NCBI RefSeq assembly: GCF_000236165.1
Contig: NZ_CM001373.1
Location: forward strand, 2,426,500-2,490,499
Source: Fluoribacter dumoffii NY 23
GTDB taxonomy: Bacteria; Pseudomonadota; Gammaproteobacteria; Legionellales; Legionellaceae
DNA length: 64,000 nucleotides
Reading direction: 5' to 3'
A program made the translations under genes and the position numbers. This document shows positions 1 through 9,010 of this stretch, piece after piece. The notes below the pieces were generated by a model. The model saw only the letters and a list, made by a program, of their open reading frames with translations, was not told the origin of the DNA and made no database searches. Every line of letters starts with the position of its first letter. The stretch's first letter is position 1.

Positions 1-29
1 TAGTAAAATGGGAGATGGATTAAAACCAC

Positions 30-54
30 CCGGATAAGACTATGTCTCATCCGG
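30..54 (-). terminator. Probable rho-independent terminator of the MFS gene
   Basis: An inverted repeat lies just past the stop of the minus-strand MFS gene. The arms are CCGGATAAGAC (30-40) and GTCTCATCCGG (44-54), with one mismatch and a 3-base loop. Read on the minus strand it is followed by GTGGTTTTA, a short T-rich tract. Position and form fit an intrinsic terminator for the gene ending at 62. Confidence 0.55.
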
Positions 55-61
55 AATTCAT

Positions 62-1291
62 TTAACCCGGACTGCCTGCAGGAAGGTATTTAGATAGAGC
101 ATACTTCTCTCGGTAAGCAATGATGCTAAAACCGATAACTCCCATTGCCAGAGTCGCCGGAATCACTCCTATCCCGTAAACAAATGCCCCTGCTTCACGA
201 ATCCCTCCATGCTCATTGATTAGATATCCAATAACGGTATGGAACCCATAGCCAAAAATCATAATAATCATGTTGGCAATAGCTGTAGTCAGTCCAGCCA
301 AGTTTTCCGGGACATAAGTAGAAACGATATAAATCGCCAAAATCTGATAGGCGCAACACATTCCAACAATTATAAAAGACACTGTGATGCTGGATACGGT
401 GAGAATCCCCGCTACGAGTGCGGTAAATACCAGGCACATCGTGATTCCAGCAGCAATGATTGTCCCTAAATAATATCCGGTTTTTTCCGCGATTAAACTC
501 AGAATGGGCGAACCAAAACACATTCCAAGAAAAATCATTGAGGGCAAATAGTTTGCTGTTGCTGAATTCAAACCGTATACTTGTTTTAAAAATCCCGCTC
601 CCCATACATCAGAAAACCCTTCAAGAGGACCGAGCATCAAGCCGGCAAAACAACAAAGCAAAATTACTTTTTTATTGCCAAACACTGTCTTGATATTGGC
701 AATTACCGAGGTGTGATAAGTAGGCTTCTCATCAGGGACAATCAAATAAGTCACACAAGCCAGGACGAGGCCAATAACAATAAATAGTTCAATTACCATT
801 TTATATCCCATAGCCTGGCACATATAGCTTACAGGACCTCCCCCATAAACGGCACCGATAAGCCCTATCATGACTGAAAAACTTAGCATCCGGGAAAAAT
901 GCTGCTCTTTGAAAGTCATCCGTATTATCTTAAATGTTCCCAAAATTGCCGCAGAAGATCCAATACCAATCAATGCTCTTCCCATAAGCGGATAAACCCA
1001 GTGTTCTGAAAAAAGCAGCGGCAACAAGCCAACAACAGGAAGCAGAATGCATAAAGTCATTATTTTTCTGGGGCCAAAGCGATCCAACAAAATTCCAATT
1101 GGTAAGTGCATCAAAGAATAACCGAGGTAATAAACTCCCGAAAATTGCCCAAAAACTGTCGCATCTATATGAAATTGCGCGGTTATATCATTCATCATAA
1201 TACTAGGCATTACTCTAAGAATATATTGGTAGGCATAAAAAATTGAGGCAATAATCCATACAAACCAGGCAATAACTCGTGATGTAGACAT
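62..1291 (-). CDS. MFS transporter, substrate unknown
   Basis: The 409-residue protein has about twelve hydrophobic segments and sits in the inner membrane. The major facilitator loop motif between helices 2 and 3 is visible as GILLDRFGPRK at residues 66-76. The N-terminus, with an aromatic first helix and then RVMPS, resembles the MFS permeases that are abundant in Legionella and Coxiella. Several relatives import amino acids or nucleosides during intracellular growth, but nothing here fixes the substrate. The gene is divergent from an Lrp/AsnC regulator 198 bp away, which is a common regulator-target arrangement and hints at an amino-acid-related substrate. The family assignment is firm and the substrate is unknown. 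Confidence 0.85.
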   Translation of the reverse strand: MSTSRVIAWFVWIIASIFYAYQYILRVMPSIMMNDITAQFHIDATVFGQFSGVYYLGYSLMHLPIGILLDRFGPRKIMTLCILLPVVGLLPLLFSEHWVYPLMGRALIGIGSSAAILGTFKIIRMTFKEQHFSRMLSFSVMIGLIGAVYGGGPVSYMCQAMGYKMVIELFIVIGLVLACVTYLIVPDEKPTYHTSVIANIKTVFGNKKVILLCCFAGLMLGPLEGFSDVWGAGFLKQVYGLNSATANYLPSMIFLGMCFGSPILSLIAEKTGYYLGTIIAAGITMCLVFTALVAGILTVSSITVSFIIVGMCCAYQILAIYIVSTYVPENLAGLTTAIANMIIMIFGYGFHTVIGYLINEHGGIREAGAFVYGIGVIPATLAMGVIGFSIIAYREKYALSKYLPAGSPG

Positions 1292-1489
1292 AAAAATCCT
1301 TAAAAAATCCAGCGGCTAAAACACGCACAATGACTATAACTTATGCATCATCTATTCTAATCTATTTGTTTTGAAATTTTATTGCAAAGATAAGCGCTGA
1401 GGAAAGATATTTATCTTTTTATTTCACATTAATTTGGTTTTTTAGAATAAAATGCTAAAATATAAATTATTTATGTAATTTTAGTTGTT
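1292..1489. promoter_or_regulatory. Divergent promoter region between MFS and Lrp genes
   Basis: This 198-bp gap separates two divergently transcribed genes and must hold both promoters. It is very AT-rich near the Lrp start, with runs such as GCTAAAATATAAATT around 1451-1466 that could hold a -10 element. AT-rich DNA of this kind is also typical of Lrp-family binding regions. No unambiguous -35/-10 pair or operator repeat could be fixed by eye. Confidence 0.4.
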
Positions 1490-1957
1490 ATGGATCGTAC
1501 TGATAAAAAAATCCTTGATCTCCTTCAATCAAACTGCCAAATTAACAATCAAGAGCTTGCAGAAATGGTGGCTTTATCGCCCTCTCCATGTCTTCGGCGC
1601 GTCAAATTATTGGAGGATAATGGGTACATAAGAAAAAAAGTTGCTTTGCTTGAACCTGAAAAACTGGGTTTGAAGTTGTCCGTGATTGTTTTAGTTGGTT
1701 TAAACAGCCATCAACCCGCTGTCATGCATCAGTTTGAAGAAGCGGTCCGTTTCCTCCCTGAGGTAGTGCAATGTTATTTAATTACCGGACAATCTGCAGA
1801 TTACGTATTGAAAGTCATTGTACCAGACCTTAATGCATATCAATCATTTTTGTTAGACAAACTCACACGGATTAATGGGGTAACCAGCGTCCAATCCAGT
1901 TTTATTTTGAGAACCATTTGTGATACCACCATGCTCCCATTGGATCACCTCGATTGA
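1490..1957 (+). CDS. Lrp/AsnC family transcriptional regulator
   Basis: The 155-residue protein has the standard length and layout of the family. Residues 1-60 form the winged helix-turn-helix (MDRTDKKILDLLQSN start, then a recognition helix near SPSPCLRRVKLLE). Residues about 65-145 form the ligand-binding RAM/AsnC domain. Family members bind DNA as dimers or octamers and respond to amino acids. The gene is divergent from an MFS permease and is likely to control it and itself. The ATG at 1490 gives the canonical N-terminus. Confidence 0.9.
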   Translation: MDRTDKKILDLLQSNCQINNQELAEMVALSPSPCLRRVKLLEDNGYIRKKVALLEPEKLGLKLSVIVLVGLNSHQPAVMHQFEEAVRFLPEVVQCYLITGQSADYVLKVIVPDLNAYQSFLLDKLTRINGVTSVQSSFILRTICDTTMLPLDHLD

Positions 1958-2067
1958 ACATTTTTTCCTTTATTTAATTTCCGCTAACCCTATAAATTTT
2001 AAATATAATCTTATTGCTTCGGACTGAAAAAAAAAGTAATGTAGCACGTCAATTTAACAAGGAGTAA

Positions 2068-3105
2068 ATGATGACATTGAAGTTTTTTCCATTGATTGCT
2101 ACAAGTCTTTTTGTTGCAAGTGCCTCAGCAGCGCCGCTTCCTAAATACATAGACAAAGACGGACCTGTATGTTCGAGTATGCTTTGTGCTTTTAAAAGCC
2201 CTGGCGGCCTTTATGTGGGCGGTACTGGCTATTACGTACAACCCAGTGAAACAGGCATAGGTCTGGTGACTGACAGCTGGTTATTTACCGTTCCTGGTGG
2301 AACCCAGGCTCAAAGCAAACCCTTTGACCCAGGTTATAAATGGGCTGGAAGCGTTACTTTAGGTTACGATATCCCCATGTCGGCCAATAATATCGAAATC
2401 AATTATCTTTACTTGGAAAACAAAACCCATGCTGTGAATAGTTTTGCTAATGGATCTTCATTTTTTGGTGCCATTCTATTTACCGACGTATTCATTCCTC
2501 CAACCCCCGGTTTCGTTAGCGATGCTTACTTGACTTACAGGGTGGATCAGGCAGATGTCAAGGCAGGCAGGAAATATAGTGATGTTTCCGGGGTTTTTAG
2601 TATTCGCCCTTCCTTGGGGGTGCGTTATGCGCAAGTAAAACACAATATGTCCTTTGCTGCACCAGGACTTATTACAAGCAAATTCAGTGGAGCGGGTCCT
2701 TTGATCAGCCTTGATGGCCATTACAATTTGTGGCGCGGTTTTGGCCTGTTGGGATATTTTGATTACGCACTTATGGCGGGATCTTTGGATGCGTCCTCCG
2801 AGGTTACTCTGGCGGGAAATACTATAAGCTTTACTTGGCCGAAACGTAATCGTGTAGTGAATAACATTACCGGGAAAATCGGCCTGGATTATACCCATAC
2901 GCTAACCAATACAGCTACATGGACTGCTGCAGTCGGATATCAAATCAATGAATATCTAAGCGCAATGGATACCGTTAGGGGCGTTACAGGCTTAACTTTT
3001 GGCGTAAACGGAGCTCCAAATATGGGTCCTCAACGTATTGCCGCCAATGAGACAAATAACTTCTCGTTCCAGGGATTATTTTTAAGCCTTACCCTTCATG
3101 CCTAA
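2068..3105 (+). CDS. Legionella major outer membrane protein (MOMP) family porin
   Basis: The 345-residue protein has a signal peptide (residues 1 to about 22, ending ASAAP). It continues with the glycine- and aromatic-rich alternating pattern of a beta-barrel and a short N-terminal Cys-containing segment (CSSMLCAF). This matches the Legionella MOMP family, of which species carry several paralogues and which form disulfide-linked outer membrane channels. The C-terminus (LFLSLTLHA) fits a last beta strand, although it does not end in phenylalanine. ATG at 2068 is preceded by AAGGAG with good spacing. A strong terminator follows at 3120. The gene is monocistronic and its specific role is unknown. 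Confidence 0.85.
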   Translation: MMTLKFFPLIATSLFVASASAAPLPKYIDKDGPVCSSMLCAFKSPGGLYVGGTGYYVQPSETGIGLVTDSWLFTVPGGTQAQSKPFDPGYKWAGSVTLGYDIPMSANNIEINYLYLENKTHAVNSFANGSSFFGAILFTDVFIPPTPGFVSDAYLTYRVDQADVKAGRKYSDVSGVFSIRPSLGVRYAQVKHNMSFAAPGLITSKFSGAGPLISLDGHYNLWRGFGLLGYFDYALMAGSLDASSEVTLAGNTISFTWPKRNRVVNNITGKIGLDYTHTLTNTATWTAAVGYQINEYLSAMDTVRGVTGLTFGVNGAPNMGPQRIAANETNNFSFQGLFLSLTLHA

Positions 3106-3119
3106 CATTCCTTTTTAAT

Positions 3120-3163
3120 ACCGTCCTTACCTTACTTTGAGTGAAAGAGTAAGGACGGTTTTT
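3120..3163 (+). terminator. Rho-independent terminator after the MOMP gene
   Basis: The stem arms ACCGTCCTTAC (3120-3130) and GTAAGGACGGT (3149-3159) are perfect 11-base complements separated by 18 bases. They are followed by TTTT. The site begins 14 bases after the stop codon. This is the clearest intrinsic terminator in the window. Confidence 0.85.
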
Positions 3164-3282
3164 CTCCTTGAGAATACTTACCTCCCATCATCTGTAGTTA
3201 GAGCGAGATTCATGTTATATCATTTATATGGATTTATGCGGGTACGTGAAATTCAATTTGTGGCATCTTAAAAAGGACTATT

Positions 3283-3900
3283 ATGCTCTGGGCGCTGCTC
3301 TCTTTATTTTTTTTCTGGCTGGTGTTTAGAGAACTCACGGGCAGACTACCCATATCCAAAGGATACCTTGCTGTAGTTCTAAGCCTTGCTTTGTTATTTG
3401 CATGGCCTCCATTTCACCATTGGCGCTTTGAGCATTTATTAACAGCGATAGCAGGACAACTCGCCGAAGATCATCCTGCAAAAGTACACTGCAATACTTT
3501 ATTTGACACCCTTTTCGATGAAGAGCCACGGGTTTATGGGCATGCCGACCCTAACACCGGTTACATTGTCATTCAATACCCACGATGTTCACTACTGATG
3601 GACTACCTTCGTCATCCTGCAGGAGCCAACCTGCAAGAGCTTATCAGCCTGAACATTCTTACTCATGAAAGTATGCATGCACGTGGGGAACGTAATGAAG
3701 CGAAAACCGAATGTGAGGCAGTGCAAAGAAACTACCGTACGGCAAAATTGCTTGGCGTCCCTGATGACATAGCAAAACAAAACGCACTTGATTATTACAA
3801 TGATTTTTATCTAAAACGTCAGGATGGCTATTTTTCAAAAGATTGTGCCCCAGGTAAAGCATTAGACGAACATTTAAGTGATTCTACCTGGAATGAATAA
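3283..3900 (+). CDS. Small membrane protein with HExxH metallopeptidase-like motif
   Basis: The 205-residue protein has one or two N-terminal hydrophobic helices (residues 2-17 and 27-42) followed by a soluble domain. That domain contains HESMH at residues 128-132, an HExxH zinc motif, and a downstream acidic patch (NEAKTECEA, 138-146) that could supply the third ligand. Conserved-looking cysteines occur at about 70, 102 and 144. I do not recognise a named family. The topology would place the domain in the periplasm or on the cytoplasmic face, depending on whether the first helix is cleaved. It may be a membrane-anchored metalloprotease, but this rests on the motif alone. It stands alone, with the efflux operon starting 132 bp downstream. 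Confidence 0.6.
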   Translation: MLWALLSLFFFWLVFRELTGRLPISKGYLAVVLSLALLFAWPPFHHWRFEHLLTAIAGQLAEDHPAKVHCNTLFDTLFDEEPRVYGHADPNTGYIVIQYPRCSLLMDYLRHPAGANLQELISLNILTHESMHARGERNEAKTECEAVQRNYRTAKLLGVPDDIAKQNALDYYNDFYLKRQDGYFSKDCAPGKALDEHLSDSTWNE

Positions 3901-4032
3901 TGGAAAAATCTTATTATGAGAAGCTCACAGTTGACTAAACCTAAACTTATCAAGGATTATTAGACATAATATCTCATATAACAAGCTGATTAAAATGAGA
4001 AAAAATTTTCTATCCCCTACGATGATCCCTAC

Positions 4033-5367
4033 ATGTTTAAAAAATTAATGTTTTTGCTATTTTTGGCAATAGGGTTGTTAAGTTGCAATAAGCGCACTGA
4101 ACAGCAAAACCTTTTGCCGGCTGAATTCCCCTCCAGTTCAAATGATTACAAACCTGTTAGCAATATGCCCTACCTTGCTTGGTGGCAGCAATTCGATGAT
4201 GTAGAATTGAATCAGTTAATTGAGGCGGGCTTGAATAATAATATGGACATACACATCGCCATGGCAAACTTACAACAAGCACAAGGCGAATTGCGGCAAG
4301 TAAAGCTCAGCTGGATTCCTTTAGTACAAATATTTGCTGGTTATTCCACCAACCCCGCACTTGGGGCACCAGGGACATTTTTTGGGGTGTGGCCCTACTA
4401 TTTTATAAATATTATGAAACTTTATACACAGCAAAAACAAGCCACATATAATGTTCAATATCGGCTTGCAGCTATTGAAGGGATGCGATTGACAATAATT
4501 GCCCAAGTGGCATCCGCATACTTCACATTAATTGCCCAATTGGAACAATTAAAATTACTCGAGCAATTAGATAACGATTTAAAATCATTGATAAGATTGG
4601 CTCAGGGCGAAATTCAGATTGGTTTAGAAAATGAAATTTTCCTGGCTCAATTACAAACCGATGAGCGGCTAGTGGCCGCGCAAATTAAACCTGTTTTGTA
4701 TAATATTACCCTTAGTGAAAACGCGCTTCGCTATTTGGTTAATACTAATCCAGGTAGAGTTAAAAACAAAAATAATTTCAAAAAAATCAATTTTTCACGC
4801 TTTAAACCCGGAAGTTTACCTGCTACCGTATTAAATAATCGTCCTGATATGAAGATGGCGTACTACGCATTAAAAGCTTCCCGCGAAGGAATCAAATTTG
4901 CCTATAGTGATTTTTTCCCAGGGATACAACTGGATGACTTCTTAGGGGATATAAACTTACCACAAAGCAAGTTTGCTCAAACAGCCGATGCCTATGTAAA
5001 TTGGACTATTACCCCCAGTTCCCTAGGTAAAATTGCTGCAAGTAAAGGGGCTTATAATGCAAAAATTGCTGAATTCAATAAAACAGTGAAACGAATTTTA
5101 AAAGAAGTGGATACTGATTTTTCCGCTAATAAACGAATGAATGAAAAATTTAGGATGTATTTACGTGCTGAACAAGAGTATCTCCATAAATACAAATTAC
5201 AACAAGGTTTGCTTAAAACCGGATTAATTTCCTATAAAGAATTAGTGCAAAGCAAAATCTATTTAGATAACCTGGCCCTTTCAGCAAACCAGGCAAAGCT
5301 CGAACTTGCACTGTCAGTGGTCAATTTATACCAGGATTTAGCAGGTGGATATGCATATAATCGATAG
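4033..5367 (+). CDS. TolC/NodT-like outer membrane efflux lipoprotein
   Basis: The 444-residue protein begins with a lipoprotein signal whose lipobox LLSC puts the acylated cysteine at residue 18. Two repeats of the outer membrane efflux protein fold follow, rich in Gln, Ala and Leu (for example IAMANLQQAQGELRQVK). Length is close to the family norm of 450-480. It would form the trimeric outer-membrane channel of a tripartite pump. It is the first gene of an operon with a membrane-fusion protein 56 bp downstream and a split FUSC inner-membrane component. This is the classic layout of aromatic-acid or drug efflux systems such as AaeAB and EmrAB. Confidence 0.88.
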   Translation: MFKKLMFLLFLAIGLLSCNKRTEQQNLLPAEFPSSSNDYKPVSNMPYLAWWQQFDDVELNQLIEAGLNNNMDIHIAMANLQQAQGELRQVKLSWIPLVQIFAGYSTNPALGAPGTFFGVWPYYFINIMKLYTQQKQATYNVQYRLAAIEGMRLTIIAQVASAYFTLIAQLEQLKLLEQLDNDLKSLIRLAQGEIQIGLENEIFLAQLQTDERLVAAQIKPVLYNITLSENALRYLVNTNPGRVKNKNNFKKINFSRFKPGSLPATVLNNRPDMKMAYYALKASREGIKFAYSDFFPGIQLDDFLGDINLPQSKFAQTADAYVNWTITPSSLGKIAASKGAYNAKIAEFNKTVKRILKEVDTDFSANKRMNEKFRMYLRAEQEYLHKYKLQQGLLKTGLISYKELVQSKIYLDNLALSANQAKLELALSVVNLYQDLAGGYAYNR

Positions 5368-5423
5368 TTGTAGAAAAGATGTAAATAGCTTCCTAAAAAT
5401 AATAATTTAACAGCACTATATAT

Positions 5424-6452
5424 ATGATACATCTTGTCAGATACCGCATAAGCATCAAAAGAGGGTTTTCCCGGCTAAGACGCTGGGTTACGTTGGCTAA
5501 TATCATCATTTTTATTGGCTTGTTAACGACAATTATCTATCTTTTTTCTTTCTTGTTTCCCTTTACTGATAATGCCTTTGTCGTCAATAATGTGCGCCCT
5601 GTTGCCGCTCTTGCTAATGGTTATATTACCAGTCTTTATGTGCAAAATGGGGATACGGTCAAGAAAGGCCAAAAACTTTTTACAGTTTTTCAAGAACCCT
5701 ATATCTATGCCCTGGAACAACTTGGGGCAGACTTGGCTGGTGCAGAGGCAAAACTCGCTGCATTAAAGGCAACTTATGAACGCGATCTCAAGCTCAGTGA
5801 AAACGAACAAAAAAATTACATTAAACTTAAATTGGATGATCAAAAATATCACAAGGGTTATCTATTAAAATCTGTCTCCCTGATAACTTTACAAAATTCT
5901 CAGCAAGAAACCAAAGCAGCTAAAGATAAGTGGGATGCTGCTTTAAAATTATTGGAAATTGATCAGCATCAAATCACCGTACAAGAAAATGAAATTAAAT
6001 CCCTGCGCGCGCGCTTGAAAAATGCCAAGGTCAATTTGGAGCAAACAGAGGTTTATGCGCAAAGTAACGGAATAGTCCAGAATTTGTTTTTTAGTGTTGG
6101 GACCCCGGTAAATATAAATCAACCTCTTTTTTCTTTGGTGGATATGGATAATATTTACATCCAGGCAAACTTTAATGAAACTGATTTGGGCCGGGTACGT
6201 AGGGGCTCCAGAGTTTTAGTTTTCCCGAGGATGTATTTAGGGAGAAAAATGTTTCATGGAGTCATTGATTCGGATTATTGGTCTGCTAATAGGCAATTGG
6301 TAGATAACCGTACCCAGTTGCAAAATGTCATCAATGAAAATCAATGGATTTTGCTGCCACAAAGACTCCCGGTAATTATTCGAATCACCGACCCTGATCC
6401 CAAATATCCGCTACGTCTTGGAACCAGTGCTTATGTCTATATCAAAATTTAA
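5424..6452 (+). CDS. HlyD/EmrA/AaeA-like membrane fusion protein
   Basis: The 342-residue protein has one N-terminal transmembrane helix (about 23-45). A biotinyl-lipoyl half-motif follows at about 60-90 (ALANGYITSLYVQNGDTVKKG), then a long coiled-coil hairpin (about 95-200), the second lipoyl half (EQTEVYAQSNGIVQNLFFS) and a beta-barrel domain. This order defines periplasmic adaptors that bridge an inner-membrane transporter and the outer-membrane channel. It overlaps the next gene by 20 bp, which implies translational coupling. The partners suggest an AaeA-type exporter of hydrophobic or aromatic compounds. The substrate is not evident. Confidence 0.9.
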   Translation: MIHLVRYRISIKRGFSRLRRWVTLANIIIFIGLLTTIIYLFSFLFPFTDNAFVVNNVRPVAALANGYITSLYVQNGDTVKKGQKLFTVFQEPYIYALEQLGADLAGAEAKLAALKATYERDLKLSENEQKNYIKLKLDDQKYHKGYLLKSVSLITLQNSQQETKAAKDKWDAALKLLEIDQHQITVQENEIKSLRARLKNAKVNLEQTEVYAQSNGIVQNLFFSVGTPVNINQPLFSLVDMDNIYIQANFNETDLGRVRRGSRVLVFPRMYLGRKMFHGVIDSDYWSANRQLVDNRTQLQNVINENQWILLPQRLPVIIRITDPDPKYPLRLGTSAYVYIKI

Positions 6453-7365
6453 GCAATGGCTTGATGAAGTCGACCCCTATTCATTACAAAGAATTACTCT
6501 TTATAAATGTCTTTTTGTTGCTACTGTAGAGGTATATGTTTATTGGTTGTTTCAGCCCGTCAGTTTTCTTGCTTTTTTCTCTCCTTTTTTTCTATTGTCC
6601 CTGTATGAAGCACCGGTTCTTTCTACTTATAAAGAAAAAGAATGGCTACTGATTTTTATTGCGATTGCAGTGATGCTCATCAGTGTATCCTTTTACCTTG
6701 TCTATCCATTTCGCGGCATTTTTTTCTTTTTTTCTGTTTTTGTTTTCGCAGTCACTTACTTCTATGTATTAAAATATTTCTATGCATTAAAAAGCCTGGC
6801 CATGTTACTGCTTGCTACCGGAGCGGTAGTACTCAGTACGGAACCTCCAGCCAATTTGGAGGTAGCTTATGGATTTATTTCATCAACTGCCCTGTCCATG
6901 ACGTTTGCCTTAATTTGTTTGAGAATTTTTCCCAATATGTACTTAATCATATGGAATAAGGCGCTGCAAAAATTTATTCAATATCTTGAAAAAGATATTG
7001 TGTCTGCCATAAATAAAACCCATGAAAATCATACTGGAGAGGAGATTCTCCACCTGGGAATGGTACGAAATTACCGGCGATTGCTTCCTAAGAAATACAC
7101 GATGCAAACATATCGCATGGGGGTAAATATACGAAATATTCAACATGCCTTGGACAATTTATACTATGAAGCAAAAAATGAATTATTCTGGTATGGCGTC
7201 AAGAATAATCTTTACTTGCTCAGAATGAATATGAACACTTACACCCCCTGTGGGGGCCCGGATTCGCCTATAGAACCCCAAACTCAACTGCAACATTATA
7301 TTTGGGAGTGTTTGCAAAAAGCTTTTGCACATTGGAATAAATTATGCTTACTGCGGCAAAGCTAA
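6433..7365 (+). CDS. FUSC-type efflux transporter, N-terminal half protein
   Basis: The product is about 310 residues, with roughly six hydrophobic helices in its first 170 residues followed by a soluble helical region. The ATG at 6433 (MSISKFKQWLDE) is chosen over an upstream in-frame TTG because it gives the natural start and a 20-bp coupled overlap with the adaptor gene. In AaeB/FUSC proteins (about 650 residues) two such membrane blocks lie in one chain. Here the second block is the next gene, and the two overlap by 22 bp. The pair therefore looks like a split FUSC transporter that would assemble as a heteromer in the inner membrane. Confidence 0.75.
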   Translation: MSISKFKQWLDEVDPYSLQRITLYKCLFVATVEVYVYWLFQPVSFLAFFSPFFLLSLYEAPVLSTYKEKEWLLIFIAIAVMLISVSFYLVYPFRGIFFFFSVFVFAVTYFYVLKYFYALKSLAMLLLATGAVVLSTEPPANLEVAYGFISSTALSMTFALICLRIFPNMYLIIWNKALQKFIQYLEKDIVSAINKTHENHTGEEILHLGMVRNYRRLLPKKYTMQTYRMGVNIRNIQHALDNLYYEAKNELFWYGVKNNLYLLRMNMNTYTPCGGPDSPIEPQTQLQHYIWECLQKAFAHWNKLCLLRQS

Positions 7366-8234
7366 AAAAGAAGCTTGACTATGCACGCTTTACCCAATTG
7401 GCTGTTATGTTTATGGTGGCCATGTGGATCTACCTGTTTACGACCATTCCCCACAAATGGTGGGTTTTGCTTACGGTAATTATGATTAGTGCTGGAATTG
7501 AACCTGGACTTATTATCAGGCGGTCCATTCATCGAATTGGCGGTACTTTTGCCGCATTATTAATTTTAATTCCTTTAATCTATTTAATGCAGATAAATTA
7601 CCGATTTATCCCGGTAGTATTTATCTTCGGTATCATTGGCTTAGCAGTTACCGCATTGAATACCAGACGTTATGACATCAGTGTTTTTTTTATTACCATT
7701 GTTGTTTTTTTGCTTTTAGCCCAAACCACTGATGCAAATTCCCCGGAAGGTCCATTTGAAATGGTACTGAATCGCGGGATATGTACTGTGATTGGTATTT
7801 TTATTGTTTTGGTGGGCGATTATTTTTTATTTCAAGCATGGCGATATTCGCAAAAGCTTTATTTATTTCATCAAATGATGGTTTACAATTTTTTTAATGA
7901 TACAGTTCAGCAAATAGTCACATGCCGTACTGAAAAGGTTAATACTTTTATTTTGGTTGAAAAATTGCGAGGCCAAGTGATTAAACATTGTGCTCCGATT
8001 GCCATTAGCGCCGAAAACTTAAAGCTTGAAGTTAAAATTAGCCCGGAAATCAAAAAAAAGGTCGATATGTTCCAAGAAACAATTTGGGATCTCCGCAGGC
8101 TGATATTTGCATTATGTGTTTCGGAATTTGTTTTACATTCCGCAACAACAACCGAAAAACATGTGCAGCAATTCAAAATATTAATGAAAAAAGCCAAAGA
8201 AAATTTTATTTATACTGAAGATATTTTAGAATAG
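7344..8234 (+). CDS. FUSC family transporter, C-terminal half protein
   Basis: The 296-residue protein has about six transmembrane helices in residues 18-170 and a soluble helical tail. The segment HKWWVLLTVIMISAG and then RRSIHRIGGTFAALL matches the FUSC signature of a Trp-rich helix, an Arg and a Gly-Thr step. It starts inside the preceding half-transporter gene, so it is translationally coupled and last in the four-gene efflux operon. Together the two halves are likely to be the inner-membrane engine of an aromatic-acid or fusaric-acid-like exporter. The split is intact on both sides with clean start and stop codons, so it is not an obvious frameshift. Confidence 0.82.
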   Translation: MLTAAKLKKKLDYARFTQLAVMFMVAMWIYLFTTIPHKWWVLLTVIMISAGIEPGLIIRRSIHRIGGTFAALLILIPLIYLMQINYRFIPVVFIFGIIGLAVTALNTRRYDISVFFITIVVFLLLAQTTDANSPEGPFEMVLNRGICTVIGIFIVLVGDYFLFQAWRYSQKLYLFHQMMVYNFFNDTVQQIVTCRTEKVNTFILVEKLRGQVIKHCAPIAISAENLKLEVKISPEIKKKVDMFQETIWDLRRLIFALCVSEFVLHSATTTEKHVQQFKILMKKAKENFIYTEDILE

Positions 8235-8306
8235 ACGCCAAGCCAATAGGCAATGTAACAAAGTACCTGATTTAAAAACCAAATACTTTGTTTGAAAAGC
8301 CAGGTA

Positions 8307-8837
8307 TTATATGCGTTCAGGAGGCCTCACAAAGTTCCTTGGGGCTAAATAATGCTCCTTTTCTTCGATAACATCGTTTAAAATTTTTACTTCAGAAACA
8401 GCCGCTTGTTTCTTTGTGGATAAATCGGCAAGAGTTTCTTCCAGTTTTTTCTTTCTCAAGGTTGCATCTGCAAGATTTGAGTTAATAGCAAATAACTCAT
8501 ATTCATATAGGTTCATCGGAGAATCACCTGCCGCTTGTCTTCCAAGATATCGGTCTGTTCTACTGGAAATTTCAAGCACACTTCTCAAGTTAGACTGAAA
8601 TATGGCTTCGTGACGTTCTACTTCGCTACGGGTTTGCTCATGCATATGCTTTTGACGGGTAAGTAGGTTTAAACGCTCGTTTAAAGCTTTTACTTCTTCC
8701 TCACAATTTTCTATTTGCCGTTCCAGCGCCTCGAAATGTGGTATATAAGAACTGTTCAATTTCTTTAATTGAGCTAAGTCAAACTGATTAAAATAACGGC
8801 GAAGCTCGCCTGAAGTTTTATTGGGAAATTTGGACAT
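8307..8837 (-). CDS. Coiled-coil protein of unknown function
   Basis: I do not recognise this 176-residue protein. It is strongly helical and charged. Coiled-coil heptads run over about residues 25-75 (HFEALERQIENCEEEVK and onward) and 125-165 (LRKKKLEETLADLSTKK). A short basic-aromatic N-terminus (MSKFPNKTSGELRRYFNQ) and a Pro/Arg tail ending PPERI flank them. There is no signal peptide or membrane helix. It faces the efflux operon convergently and is not in an operon. Small coiled-coil orphans are frequent among Legionella effectors, but nothing here proves secretion. Confidence 0.6.
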   Translation of the reverse strand: MSKFPNKTSGELRRYFNQFDLAQLKKLNSSYIPHFEALERQIENCEEEVKALNERLNLLTRQKHMHEQTRSEVERHEAIFQSNLRSVLEISSRTDRYLGRQAAGDSPMNLYEYELFAINSNLADATLRKKKLEETLADLSTKKQAAVSEVKILNDVIEEKEHYLAPRNFVRPPERI

Positions 8838-9010
8838 AAGTTCTTTCTCTAAATTTAAAAATCAAAATAATAACTTTTTTTTAACCAAATCAAAAGTAAT
8901 TTTATCATCTTGATTATTTAAAAAACTTACTTCAAGCAATTTTAAACGCGCTGGAGGGATGAGATTTTTCTGAGTCAGCTTTAAACAATAAAAAAGAACC
9001 AACCACTAAT

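Noticed and set aside
2476..2898. 140-codon frame opposite the MOMP gene
   Set aside because: It is antisense to a well-supported porin and has no protein-like features; a shadow of the real frame.
8257..8292. AACAAAGTA / TACTTTGTT inverted repeat after the FUSC genes
   Set aside because: AT-only stem with an 18-base loop and no T-run; could be chance.
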